A stretch of 51,835 nt of DNA, taken from assembly GCF_003994235.2 (NCBI RefSeq), contig NZ_RYFG02000095.1:1-51835 (forward strand), written 5' to 3'. The position numbers and the translations under genes are program-made. The stretch's first letter is position 1, and each line of letters begins with the position of its first letter. The stretch comes from Candidatus Methylobacter oryzae (lineage in GTDB: Bacteria; Pseudomonadota; Gammaproteobacteria; Methylococcales; Methylomonadaceae). Below, piece after piece: positions 37,477-46,778 of the stretch. The notes under the pieces are model-generated. The model did not search any database. It had not been told where the DNA came from and saw nothing but the letters and a program-made list of their open reading frames with translations.

Positions 37477-38466
37477 TTAGCCCAGCTCAAGCGGCCCTTC
37501 ATCCATTAACGCGATTTGTTCGCGCAGTTCAATAATTCTGTCCTGCCAATAACGCGGCGTATCAAACCACGGGAACGCTATCGGAAACGCAGGGTCGTCC
37601 CAGCGCCGTGCAATCCAGGCGGAATAATGAATCAGGCGCAAAGTGCGTAGCGCTTCTATCAAGTGCAGCTCCCGGCTATCGAAATCGTAAAAAGTCCGGT
37701 AACCGGCCAGCAGGTAGCTTAACTGCACACTCATTTCAGTGCGGTCTCCCGACAGCAGCATCCATAAATCTTGAATTGCCGGTCCCATCCGGCTGTCATC
37801 GAAATCAACAAAATGCGGACTGTCATCTGTCCATAAAATATTGCCGGGGTAGCAATCGCCGTGTAGGCGCAAGGTTTTTATCTTGCCTGCGCGTTCAAAG
37901 CAGCGTCTCACGGCATTCAGTGCATGCTCGGTAACACTGCGGTAAGCTTCGGCAAGATCGCTGGGGATGAAATTATTTGCCAGCAGGTAAGCTCTAGGTT
38001 CATCGCCAAAACTGGCGATATCGAGAGTCGGGCGTTCTTTGAACGGTCTTAATGCACCGATAGCGTGAATACGGCCGATAAACCGGCCCATCCATTCGAG
38101 TTTTTCGCGGCCTTCAAGTTCTGGTACACGGCCGCCTTGTTTGGGGAATACTGAAAAGCGGAAGCCGTCGCTATGGATTAAAGTCTGATTATTACTAAAC
38201 GGCATTGCCGGTACCACGGGAATTTCAGACTCGAACAGCTCCTGAACGAACGTATGTTCTTCAAGAATAGCCGCAGTTGCCCAGCGTTCCGGTCTGTAAA
38301 ACTTAGTAACAATAAAAGACGTATCCGTCATGCCGACCTGATAGACACGGTTTTCATAGCTATTCAACGCCAACAGCCGGCCGTCGCCATGCAGGCCAAT
38401 ACTGTCGAGCGCGTTTAAGATAATATCGGGGGTGAGCGCTGAAAAAGGAGTGAGATTTGTATTCAT
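37477..38466 (-). CDS. srkA: Stress response kinase SrkA (YihE)
   Basis: A 329-residue aminoglycoside-phosphotransferase-like kinase. The catalytic and metal motifs are clear: LRLHGDCYPGNILWTDD (HxDxxxxN type) and HFVDFDDSRMGP. The N-terminal half includes LLALNSYENRVYQVG. SrkA phosphorylates Ser/Thr and protects cells during stress. An open extension to 38580 exists, but the ATG at 38466 gives the E. coli length (328 residues) and starts near the family's N-terminus. It is probably monocistronic. Confidence 0.9.
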   Translation of the reverse strand: MNTNLTPFSALTPDIILNALDSIGLHGDGRLLALNSYENRVYQVGMTDTSFIVTKFYRPERWATAAILEEHTFVQELFESEIPVVPAMPFSNNQTLIHSDGFRFSVFPKQGGRVPELEGREKLEWMGRFIGRIHAIGALRPFKERPTLDIASFGDEPRAYLLANNFIPSDLAEAYRSVTEHALNAVRRCFERAGKIKTLRLHGDCYPGNILWTDDSPHFVDFDDSRMGPAIQDLWMLLSGDRTEMSVQLSYLLAGYRTFYDFDSRELHLIEALRTLRLIHYSAWIARRWDDPAFPIAFPWFDTPRYWQDRIIELREQIALMDEGPLELG

Positions 38467-39016
38467 GGCTGCTATTGTAACCTTGTAACGCTGAATCCGG
38501 GTCGGCTTTAATTGTAACGAGTCGATTAATTTGCGATAAAGAATAAATAATTTTGCGAAATTAAAAACATCGCCCATCAATTCCGGATCGAATGCGGCTT
38601 TGTTTTATTAGGGCTTGGTCATTTGGCCTACTTGCCAACCTCTAGCAAGCAAATGTACGGCTTTGAGCGGATAGGCATGGTGCTTGTATGGCGATGCTCA
38701 TGCTCCCGCGCATCGAGTTCGGTTAATTTGACATGGTCGGTCATCTACAGGCCGTTGAGTTAACCAAATCCCTCTAAACCAAGTTTTGAGTTGCGTGGGG
38801 TATAATAAGCGCCGCGTAAGCTTTCGCGCTTGAATTCCGATGCGCGGACTTTTTAGACGATTAATGTGTATCAATGGCGGGGCTTTTTCTCGTGTTGATA
38901 GTTGATCGGGAGAAATCTTAAGCCAATAGTCCTACTGCATTCCTCTCAAGTCATACGCTAGTTCCTGGGGATTGAAGCAGAACCCAACATAAAAACAAAG
39001 CTAAGGAGAGCCGATT
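38467..39016. promoter_or_regulatory. Long leader region upstream of the aldolase gene
   Basis: No protein gene is supported. TATAAT at 38801-38806 is a good -10, leaving a leader of about 200 bases before the aldolase ATG. AAGCGC (38807-38812) and GCGCTT (38826-38831) can form a 5' stem. A Shine-Dalgarno-like AAGGAG lies at 39003-39008. The leader may be regulatory, but no known riboswitch is recognised. Confidence 0.45.
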
Positions 39017-40042
39017 ATGGCTTTAGTATCATTGCGACAACTTTTGGATTATGCGGCGGAGCATAGCTTTGCCGTACCGGCGTTCAATATCAGTAACATG
39101 GAGCAAGTTCAAGCTATCATGCAAGCGGCCGACGCGTGCGATAGTCCTGTAATTATGCAAGGCTCGGCCGGTGCGAATCGATATGCCGGCGAAGTTTTTT
39201 TGCGCCATTTGATTCTTGCCGCCGTTGAACAATATCCTCATATACCTATCGTTATGCATCGAGATCATGCGCCCACGCCTGATATATGCGCGCAAGCTAT
39301 TCAATCCTGCTTCAGCTCGGTAATGATGGATGGGTCTTTGCTGGAAGACATGAAAACCCCATCCTCTTTTGAATATAACGTCGATGTTACGCGAACCGTA
39401 GTTAAGATGGCCCATGCTTGCGGCGTATCGGTCGAAGGTGAAATCGGTTGCTTAGGTTCGTTGGAAATAAAAACGCAAGATTCATCAGAAGCACTGGATC
39501 ACAGTCAGCTACTGACCGATCCTGACGAAGCGGTCGACTTTGTAAAGCAAACTCAAATCGATGCGTTAGCTGTAGCCATTGGCACCAGTCACGGTGCTTA
39601 TAAATTCAGTAAGCCGCCCACCGGCGAAGTTTTAGTTATTAGCCGTTTAAAAACATTGCAACAACGCTTGCCTGATACGCATTTTGTCATGCATGGGTCA
39701 AGTTCTGTGCCGCAGGATTGGTTGCAAATCATCAATGATCATGGTGGTGATATTCCCCAAACCTATGGCGTGCCGGTTGACGAAATTGTTGAAGGAATTA
39801 AATACGGCGTTCGTAAAGTCAATATCGATACCGACTTGCGCATGGCTTCAACCGGCGCTATTCGCCGATATATAGCCCAACCGGAAAACGCATCCGACTT
39901 GGATGCACGCAAGATTTATAAAGCGGCTAGGGATGCGATGCAAGCGCTTTGTCAGGCACGTTATGAAGCATTCGGCTCAGCCGGGCACGCCGGTAAGATT
40001 AAAGCCATTTCATTGGGCGAAATGGCTAAACGTTATAAGTAG
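39017..40042 (+). CDS. fba: Class II fructose-bisphosphate aldolase
   Basis: A 341-residue zinc-dependent aldolase that splits or makes fructose 1,6-bisphosphate, central to the RuMP cycle and glycolysis of type I methanotrophs. It resembles the Calvin-cycle-type subgroup (ending AISLGEMAKRYK). The metal and catalytic region reads MHRDHAPTPD, His81-Arg82-Asp83-His84, where the usual form is HQDHG; the essential Asp83 and His84 are kept. Other motifs: AVAIGTSHGAYKF, VMHGSSSVP and KVNIDTDLRMA. The gene is preceded by a good AAGGAG ribosome-binding site. Confidence 0.95.
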   Translation: MALVSLRQLLDYAAEHSFAVPAFNISNMEQVQAIMQAADACDSPVIMQGSAGANRYAGEVFLRHLILAAVEQYPHIPIVMHRDHAPTPDICAQAIQSCFSSVMMDGSLLEDMKTPSSFEYNVDVTRTVVKMAHACGVSVEGEIGCLGSLEIKTQDSSEALDHSQLLTDPDEAVDFVKQTQIDALAVAIGTSHGAYKFSKPPTGEVLVISRLKTLQQRLPDTHFVMHGSSSVPQDWLQIINDHGGDIPQTYGVPVDEIVEGIKYGVRKVNIDTDLRMASTGAIRRYIAQPENASDLDARKIYKAARDAMQALCQARYEAFGSAGHAGKIKAISLGEMAKRYK

Positions 40043-40115
40043 GATAAGAACAGGTTAGAAGGGGCAATGAATTCGTCTTGTCTGCCCCAGAGTAATTGGT
40101 TGCCGAAGCTCGAAC

Positions 40116-41609
40116 CTAAAAAAAACGGCCGTTGATAAGAAAGTGGGTGGCGATGCTGCCTAAGTAACCCAGCACTATGACCGGAGTCCATTTCAAATGG
40201 CTGGTAAAGGTATAAATGCCTTTAGCCTGTCCCATCAGGCCAACGCCGGCTGCGGAACCAACCGCCAACATACTGCCGCCCACACCGGCGGTCAATGTGA
40301 CCAGCAACCACTGGCCTTCTGATATATCGGGCGCCATGGTTAGTACCGACAGCATGATGGTGCCGTTATCCACGAACGCTGAAGCAACGCCCACCAGAAT
40401 GTTGGCTATGGTGGGATCGACGCCGCTGTATAAATGATGAGAGGCCACTTCCATATAACCGATGAAGCTCAAGCCTCCAACGCCAACCATAACGCCGTAA
40501 AAAAACAGCAGTGTGTCCCATTCCAGGTTGGCGACTTTCTGGAAAATATCGAAAGGCTGTTCTTGGGCCAGTTGTTGAGCTCCTTCGGCTTTTGGATTGT
40601 TCATGTATTTCATCGGGGCAAAATGATCGATTTTGGCATCGGCCGCTAGATCCACCGGTATTAATATCGAGTGGGCGTCCCGGGTTTTTTGCAGGTAATA
40701 ACTGAAAAACTTTAAATAAGTTAAGCCCATCATCATCCCGGCAGCGGGCGGTAAGCTCAGGAAATTTTCGAAGCAGGCCGAGGTAATGATGGTCAATATG
40801 AATAAAAAGATGATCATCCAACCGCCTCGCTGCATCTCCTGAGCTTCCATTACCGCAGCGGGTCTTTCTTGCGGAATAAAAAAATGCATGATGCCGGCAG
40901 GTATGGTGAAGTTGACGATAGCCGGAATTAACAACGTAAAGAAATCGCCAAAAGGCACTACGCCTTTTTGCCATACCAATAAGGTGGTGATGTCGCCAAA
41001 AGGGCTGAATGAGCCGCCCGCATTGGAAGCGACCACAACATTGATACAGGATAAGGTAACAAAGCGCGAGCATCCTTTGCCCATCGCCAGAATAACCGAC
41101 CCCATCAGCAATGCGGTCGTCAGGTTGTTGCACCCGGAAGAAATAAAGAACGCCTGGAAGCCGGTAATCCAGAATAATTGCCGGTAGCTGAAGTTCTTGC
41201 TTAATAGCCATACTCGCAGGCTGTCAAATACGCCGCGGTCTTCCATCGCGTTTAAGTAAGTCATTGAGACCATGATGAACAAGAACAGCTCGCCATAACT
41301 TTCAAGCGTAGCGCGAAACGCAATTCCGGCTTGTTCGTTCATTCCGGCCTTGGTATAAAAAACGGCAATGAATATCCAGATAAGGCTTGCCGCAAATACC
41401 ATAGGTTTTGACTTTTTTAGCTCCGTTACTTCCTCGGTCATGGCAAGAATGTAGGCGAGGGCAAACACTATTAAAGCCAGATAGCCGGCCCAGTGTTGGG
41501 TTAAGTCGAACTGCTGCATTTGGCTAACGCTGCTTGTTTCATCGGCGGCCATTGTTAGCGAAGGAAAAAGCAGTCCGATTAACAGCGGATGGTATTTCGA
41601 GCAAGGCAT
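40116..41609 (-). CDS. nhaD: NhaD-type sodium/proton antiporter
   Basis: A 497-residue inner-membrane antiporter of the ion-transporter superfamily, which exports sodium in exchange for protons. Hydrophobic helices fill the chain, with motifs SSGCNNLTTALLMGSVILAMGKG, VVASNAGGSFSPFGDITTLL and DNGTIMLSVLTMAP. NhaD proteins are common in marine or alkaline-adapted bacteria. I choose the ATG at 41609, which begins a likely signal-like segment (PLLIGLLFPSLTMAAD); an upstream ATG at 41738 would add 43 residues. It is convergent with the aldolase gene. Confidence 0.93.
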   Translation of the reverse strand: MPCSKYHPLLIGLLFPSLTMAADETSSVSQMQQFDLTQHWAGYLALIVFALAYILAMTEEVTELKKSKPMVFAASLIWIFIAVFYTKAGMNEQAGIAFRATLESYGELFLFIMVSMTYLNAMEDRGVFDSLRVWLLSKNFSYRQLFWITGFQAFFISSGCNNLTTALLMGSVILAMGKGCSRFVTLSCINVVVASNAGGSFSPFGDITTLLVWQKGVVPFGDFFTLLIPAIVNFTIPAGIMHFFIPQERPAAVMEAQEMQRGGWMIIFLFILTIITSACFENFLSLPPAAGMMMGLTYLKFFSYYLQKTRDAHSILIPVDLAADAKIDHFAPMKYMNNPKAEGAQQLAQEQPFDIFQKVANLEWDTLLFFYGVMVGVGGLSFIGYMEVASHHLYSGVDPTIANILVGVASAFVDNGTIMLSVLTMAPDISEGQWLLVTLTAGVGGSMLAVGSAAGVGLMGQAKGIYTFTSHLKWTPVIVLGYLGSIATHFLINGRFF

Positions 41610-41899
41610 TACTTTTAGCAATTTAAAAGGGGGGTTATTAGAAAGGGTAAAGCTGGTTTTATTCGGTATGTTTATCTTGGTGGGCAATAATGCAAGTATC
41701 AATAAGGTAAAAACGGATAAAAATACTTCAATCTGCATATATGACTCACAAAAAATATAAAGATTAGTAAAAGGCGGAGATTCTGGACTAATTTAATGGG
41801 AATATTATATTTGAAACGGCTCGGGCGTGTGCTAAATAAATGCCGAGCCGGTGTGCTAAACGCTGGCAGGACGGGTGCTGGACATATTCAAGCGATTTT

Positions 41900-42160
41900 C
41901 TATTCAGCTTTTTTATGTTCTTTAAGCTGCTGTAAAAGTTCAATGCCTTTTACGCGTTGCACTCTTATAATTTTCAACTCAGTCTGATAATGCTCTCTTA
42001 AACTATCGTCGTTAGTTTGTTGCAGTGCGTGGGTTATTTTGCGTTCTTTTTTCTTGAGCTTAAGCAGGATTTTTTTTAATTCCTCGATATGCTGTTTTTT
42101 CCTGTGTCTATCGGTATCAAAAAAAGCATGTAATTTATGGAATAACTTTTCTATTTTCAT
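41900..42160 (-). CDS. Small charged coiled-coil protein, function unknown
   Basis: An 86-residue, very basic protein that is predicted to be nearly all helix: HIEELKKILLKLKKKERKI and HYQTELKIIRVQRVKGIELL look like coiled-coil stretches. There is no signal peptide or membrane helix. I do not recognise a family. It lies 46 bases after the Na/Pi cotransporter gene on the same strand and may be its cotranscribed partner. Confidence 0.6.
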   Translation of the reverse strand: MKIEKLFHKLHAFFDTDRHRKKQHIEELKKILLKLKKKERKITHALQQTNDDSLREHYQTELKIIRVQRVKGIELLQQLKEHKKAE

Positions 42161-42206
42161 GGCTGGAATGACTGACTAGAAGGCGTGAAAAGTATGTAGA
42201 TTGCTG

Positions 42207-44018
42207 CTATTTTGTATCCACAGTCTGAACAATGTCATTGATTTCAGCGTCGTTTAGAGCTAATTGCCGTTCAATTCTCGCATTGCCGTCGGTGCCGTGT
42301 AAAAACAGCGTTTCGGCGGCTTTTAGCAGATTTTTCTTGATGTTGTGCATGTAGGCGCTGTCATTGATCAGGGACGAGCCGGTTTGGGGGGTTATTTTTT
42401 GTTCTCTGATTAGCGTTTCGATCGCGTAATTCATTTGTACGTCATCGTTTCTAATCGCAGCTTTTAAGGTATCCAATGATAATAGCGGTAATTCATTGTT
42501 TTCAATTTCATGCCTGAAATTCTCAATCTGTTGGATATGCAAGGCTATTTGATAGGCAATTTTATTGTACTCGTTTATCGTGGCCTGATTGCTTGAGGTT
42601 CTGGACCGGCTCCAGTTTTTTTGTAAGTGTTTGGTGTCTTTAATCGCTTCCACAAGATGTTTATTTGCTTCGCGTAGCCAGGACAGCTTGGAAGATTGAG
42701 TCATTTGCCCGGTGAATCCGACTTGGCTGATAAAGGCAATGATAGCGCTGTATATGCCTTTTATCCTTTTTTCATAGCTGGCATCAATGTCGTATTCGAT
42801 AGAGTTATGGTTGCTTCGTTCTATGAGTGGCATCGACAAGACGTTTGTTTGAAGATCATATTTATATAAGCCGAAAGTACGCAAAATGATATAGATAGCA
42901 TTTTCGTATAAATGGATGCTTTCCAATCTGACCGATTCAACGACTGTTTCAGGGAAATCCATCGCGGATGCTCCCAAATATTTAGGTTGAAAAATATTTG
43001 GGCGTTTTTCTATGAACATTTTTTCCAATAACATAACTTGTTGCCTAATAAATGGAAAAAATAGAATGATACCGGACAGGTTAAAAAGGCTGTGAAAGGT
43101 CGCCAGCTTCATTGCCTTATCTGTAGCGGCAATGCCCAGATATATGCTGAGTTTATCAATAATAGCGACAAAATCTTTAACAAAAAACAGTACAAAGATT
43201 CCGGTAAGCAGGTTAATTAACAGGTGCGACCCGGCCAGGCGTTTGCCTTGAATATTGGCGCCCAAAGAAGCAATGATTGCGGTAACGGTGGTACCGATAT
43301 TAGCGCCTATAACGAGCGCCAACGCATTGTCATAAGTAATTTGGTGCACGGAAACCGCCGTAATAGTCAATAGCATAGTCGCATGGCTGGACTGCATGAT
43401 AATGGTGGCTATGATTCCTATGGCAGTGTAGATCAGCAATCCTTTGACGCCCGGCATCGCGTAATTCGCCAAGTTTATAGTGTTTTCAAAATGCTCAAAA
43501 CTGTCTTTCATGTAGTGAATGCCGAGCAGCAGAAAGCCCAGTCCGCTCAGAACATAGCCTGTGCCTTTTAATTTCTTGCTGCGTTGGAATATGCATAAAA
43601 CGCCAAAAACCAGCAGCGGCATGGCGTAAGCGGCAATATTGACTTTTAGTCCCAATCCTGCGATCAGCCAAGCGCCGGTGGTGGTGCCCAGATTGGAGCC
43701 GAAAATAATGCCGATGCCGGCGGCTAAATCGAGTAAGCCGGCGCTCAGGAATGAAACGGTAATGACTGAGACTAAGCCGCTAGACTGCATCAAAGTAGCC
43801 GACAGAAAGCCAAAGCCGAAACTTTTCCAGGACGTATCGGTAGTTCTTTGCAGGATGCGTTCCAGTGCGCCGCCGGTAAAGGCTTTAAATCCTTGCTCCA
43901 GTGATAACATGCCGAACAGGAATATCGACACGCCTGCGGCAATCCCCTTAAATGCATCGCTTAGCCAAAAACCGTAAGACAGCAGTAGGATGACTGTCAG
44001 CAAAAGGGCTTTATGCAT
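42207..44018 (-). CDS. Na/Pi cotransporter family protein with PhoU-like tail
   Basis: A 603-residue membrane protein of the NptA/YjbB type that moves phosphate with sodium. The two internally repeated transport motifs are present: FLSATLMQSSGLVSVITVSFLSAG and IIMQSSHATMLLTITAV, with GSNLGTTTGAW and GANIGTTVTAI. Residues about 330-600 are soluble and helical, PhoU-like. Phosphate export has been shown for E. coli YjbB; the direction here is unknown. An adjacent NhaD antiporter also uses sodium. Confidence 0.9.
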   Translation of the reverse strand: MHKALLLTVILLLSYGFWLSDAFKGIAAGVSIFLFGMLSLEQGFKAFTGGALERILQRTTDTSWKSFGFGFLSATLMQSSGLVSVITVSFLSAGLLDLAAGIGIIFGSNLGTTTGAWLIAGLGLKVNIAAYAMPLLVFGVLCIFQRSKKLKGTGYVLSGLGFLLLGIHYMKDSFEHFENTINLANYAMPGVKGLLIYTAIGIIATIIMQSSHATMLLTITAVSVHQITYDNALALVIGANIGTTVTAIIASLGANIQGKRLAGSHLLINLLTGIFVLFFVKDFVAIIDKLSIYLGIAATDKAMKLATFHSLFNLSGIILFFPFIRQQVMLLEKMFIEKRPNIFQPKYLGASAMDFPETVVESVRLESIHLYENAIYIILRTFGLYKYDLQTNVLSMPLIERSNHNSIEYDIDASYEKRIKGIYSAIIAFISQVGFTGQMTQSSKLSWLREANKHLVEAIKDTKHLQKNWSRSRTSSNQATINEYNKIAYQIALHIQQIENFRHEIENNELPLLSLDTLKAAIRNDDVQMNYAIETLIREQKITPQTGSSLINDSAYMHNIKKNLLKAAETLFLHGTDGNARIERQLALNDAEINDIVQTVDTK

Positions 44019-44068
44019 GCTATTGTAAGATTTTAAATGGAAGGCGACTGACTGTTCGCCTGCGTTGG

Positions 44069-44893
44069 CTAGATTGGAGGTTGCTTGGTGCCGGTCGATT
44101 TAATGTGTACCACGTCGCCAACAGTCAATTGCCCGCATTGGTCATGCAAAGCATTTTGCCCGAAATAAACTTTATTTTGCCATTTTCTGGTGCGGTTGAG
44201 TGTGGTAAGGGGTTCTTTGCCAATTTGAGCGGTTTCCGGATCGATAGTCGGAATAGCGCATCGGGAACAGGGTTTAGGCAGCCTGAAATCTATCGCATCG
44301 ATGGTGATTGCGCGCCAAGTGTCTTCCTCGTAAGCGGGGCAGCCTGAAATGACCAGATTGGGCCGGAAACGGGTCATTGGTAAGTCCATCTGCATTTCAT
44401 GATTTAATGCGACTAGCGAATTTTTTGAAATAATCAGGAAAGGAAAGCCGTCGGAAAAAGCGACTTGATCGTTAACTTTGGCATAGTCGGGATCGACGCG
44501 TCGAATGACTTCATCCGGTTGGTAAACCAGTCGGCAATCCAGTTTTAAAAAATCGCTGAGCCATTTGTCGGCTTCGGCTGATACGCTACGAGCATCGCAC
44601 TGGTCATGCCAGATGGTGCTGTTGATGATTTGTCCGGCAACAGGTTCGAGCGGTAAGGATAAGTTTTCCATGTCCGGTGCGGACAGGATCAGGTTTTTAT
44701 CTGTCAGTGCGGTTCTAATTAAAGCCATTCTCGGCAATTTCCGCTGGCTGAGGAATTGCCGGTCATTATCGATAATCATCCATTTTCTGTCGTACTGAAA
44801 GCCTCTTTCAGTGACAGGCCAGCTGTTTGCGCTAATGCCTGCGAGTGATTTTACGGGATAAATGAATATTCCGCTTAATGTAAAGTGTGTCAT
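44069..44893 (-). CDS. MOSC domain protein (YcbX-like)
   Basis: A 274-residue protein with an N-terminal MOSC beta-barrel (FIYPVKSLAGISANSWPVTERG, YDRKWMIID) and a C-terminal MOSC domain containing the cysteine motif KPCSRCAIPTID. Proteins of this group bind molybdenum cofactor, and E. coli YcbX detoxifies N-hydroxylated bases. The C-terminal ferredoxin domain of E. coli YcbX is absent here. It begins 11 bases after the next minus-strand gene and probably shares its transcript. Confidence 0.9.
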   Translation of the reverse strand: MTHFTLSGIFIYPVKSLAGISANSWPVTERGFQYDRKWMIIDNDRQFLSQRKLPRMALIRTALTDKNLILSAPDMENLSLPLEPVAGQIINSTIWHDQCDARSVSAEADKWLSDFLKLDCRLVYQPDEVIRRVDPDYAKVNDQVAFSDGFPFLIISKNSLVALNHEMQMDLPMTRFRPNLVISGCPAYEEDTWRAITIDAIDFRLPKPCSRCAIPTIDPETAQIGKEPLTTLNRTRKWQNKVYFGQNALHDQCGQLTVGDVVHIKSTGTKQPPI

Positions 44894-44904
44894 TGGCGAT
44901 AGTA

Positions 44905-45255
44905 TTAACCTAACAATGATTTTACCGCGCCGTCGAAGATATTGCTGTGTGCCGCTTGCGCTTGGAACGGATTGCTTTGAAAATCGGCAATCAGTTGTTT
45001 TAACGCTTGTTGAGCTTGATCTTTAGTCGCTATGGCGGCAGCTTGATCGCTGCTTTTTACAGGTGATGACGTCGATAGCTTTAATGACGCATTAGAAAGG
45101 TTTACTGTTTCTTGGGAAACATTTAGGCTGTTGTCTTTGTCATTATCTGATCGGTTTTCGGTCGAGGGTTCATTATTTTCCAGGTTTTTCGTCCGTTGGG
45201 ATGAGGCTGTATTAATGAATGCGTCGGGTCGTGATTGTATGCTGCTAGTGTCCAT
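44905..45255 (-). CDS. Small polar protein, function unknown
   Basis: A 116-residue protein rich in Ser, Asn, Gln and Ala, probably disordered through residue 70 and helical at the C-terminus (DQAQQALKQLIADFQSNPFQAQAAHSNI). No signal peptide or membrane helix. A QETVNLSNASLKLS stretch slightly recalls FlgM-like or flagellar secretion-rod peptides, but not enough to name it. A purine-rich AAAGGGAG precedes the ATG. It is upstream of the MOSC gene by 11 bases. Confidence 0.6.
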   Translation of the reverse strand: MDTSSIQSRPDAFINTASSQRTKNLENNEPSTENRSDNDKDNSLNVSQETVNLSNASLKLSTSSPVKSSDQAAAIATKDQAQQALKQLIADFQSNPFQAQAAHSNIFDGAVKSLLG

Positions 45256-45579
45256 TTTTATCTCCCTTTAGTTTAAAGTGGATACCGTAAAAACGGCGGT
45301 GTTTTTAGCCTGATTTTTAACGTCAGGATTATTTTATATTGATGCTGAACTCTTTATTGATTGAAGTCAATACCCTATTTACAGTACCGTTGATTAGTCC
45401 AAGAAAATTTTCCGAATCAGAATTAAACACATTGGCTTTTCAAGTAGGTATAGTAATTTTAGAACAAATTACTTAAAGTCTTTAGCGGTTAAATTTAGCG
45501 GGCTTTATTGAAAAACAAAATTAAAGTCGATGAATCCGTTAAAATTAGCATCTGTGCGATTTATTATTGTTAGGAAACG
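45256..45579. promoter_or_regulatory. Divergent promoter region of the PQQ-associated cassette
   Basis: 324 AT-rich bases with no gene. CCGTAAAAACGG near 45285-45296 is a short dyad close to the minus-strand gene. No clear operator or riboswitch is recognised. The plus-strand promoter of the cassette should lie here. Confidence 0.35.
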
Positions 45580-46776
45580 ATGCGATCAATCAACTTGTTT
45601 TTTCAGGTAACTACTAAGTTCCTATTTCTTATTCATTTGCTTACTGTCGGGTTGGTTCATGCCGAGGCTAAGCAAGTCGTTAATGTTGCTTATTTTACGC
45701 AAGAGCAAAAAGTCCCGCCGCAATTGTCTAATTTAGATGCTTTTATAAAAGATAAAGGTGTTTTGGGTATGCAACTGGCAATCGATGACAATAATACGAC
45801 TGGGCAATTTACCGGGCAGCAGTATGTGCTGAAAAATTTCACCGTACCGTTGGATGGCAATGTTGTCGAGGTCTTTAATAAAGATATTGGCGATCAATAT
45901 GCGTTTGTCGTAGTTAACTTGCCGGCCGATGCGCTGAATAAAGTTGCCGATTTACCTGCCGCAAAGCAAAAAATGCTGTTCGACGCGGCGACGATTGACG
46001 ATGCGTTACGTAATGAACAGTGCCGCAATAATGTGCTGCATCTTTTGCCTAACAGGGCCATGCGCGCTGATACGTTGGCACAGTACATGATGAAGAAGCG
46101 CTGGAATAAGTGGTTTCTGGTTATTGGTCCTGAGCCGGAGGACCGGATGTTCGCCGATGCAATTAAGCGCTCGGCTAAACGTTTCGGTATGAAAATCGTC
46201 GAGGAAAAAAACTGGGAGCATACGTACGATGCTCGTCGTACCGCACAGTCTGATGTAGCGGTATTTACCCAAATTAATGATGATTACGATGTGCTGGTCG
46301 TTGCCGATGAGCAAGGCTTATTTGGCGAATACCTCGAATACAGGACTTGGAATGCAAGGCCGGTGATCGGCACTCAAGGTTTAATCGCAACGTCATGGCA
46401 TCGTACTCATGATCAATGGGGAGCGACACAGATTCAAAATCGCTTTAAAGATCTAGCCGGGCGCTGGATGGAGGAACAGGATTACGCTGCTTACATGGCG
46501 GTACGAGCGATCGGCGAAGCGGCTACCCGGACCAAATCCAATGACGTCAATAAAGTCAGGGATTATATGTTAAGCGATGCATTTGCATTGCAAGGCTATA
46601 AAGGCAATCCACTGTCGTTTCGTTCCTGGGATCATCAGTTGCGGCAGCCGGTATTATTGGCGGCGCCGAGATCATTGGTTGCGGTTGCGCCGATTGAAGG
46701 ATTTTTGCATCCGAAAACCGAACTCGATACTTTGGGTTATGATCAGCCCGAGTCGACCTGTAAATGGAGTCAATAG
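45580..46776 (+). CDS. ABC substrate-binding protein of the PQQ-dehydrogenase-associated system
   Basis: A 398-residue secreted protein (signal peptide ending near LTVGLVHAEA) with a type I periplasmic-binding fold, as in branched-chain amino acid receptors. It matches the family found only near PQQ-dependent alcohol dehydrogenases (TIGR03863 by memory): VNVAYFTQEQKVPPQLSNLD, HLLPNRAMRADTLAQYM, and FRSWDHQLRQPVLLAAPRS. The ligand is unknown. It is the first gene of a four-gene set and overlaps or abuts the YVTN gene (2-base gap). No PQQ dehydrogenase is in this window. Confidence 0.9.
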   Translation: MRSINLFFQVTTKFLFLIHLLTVGLVHAEAKQVVNVAYFTQEQKVPPQLSNLDAFIKDKGVLGMQLAIDDNNTTGQFTGQQYVLKNFTVPLDGNVVEVFNKDIGDQYAFVVVNLPADALNKVADLPAAKQKMLFDAATIDDALRNEQCRNNVLHLLPNRAMRADTLAQYMMKKRWNKWFLVIGPEPEDRMFADAIKRSAKRFGMKIVEEKNWEHTYDARRTAQSDVAVFTQINDDYDVLVVADEQGLFGEYLEYRTWNARPVIGTQGLIATSWHRTHDQWGATQIQNRFKDLAGRWMEEQDYAAYMAVRAIGEAATRTKSNDVNKVRDYMLSDAFALQGYKGNPLSFRSWDHQLRQPVLLAAPRSLVAVAPIEGFLHPKTELDTLGYDQPESTCKWSQ

Positions 46777-46778
46777 TG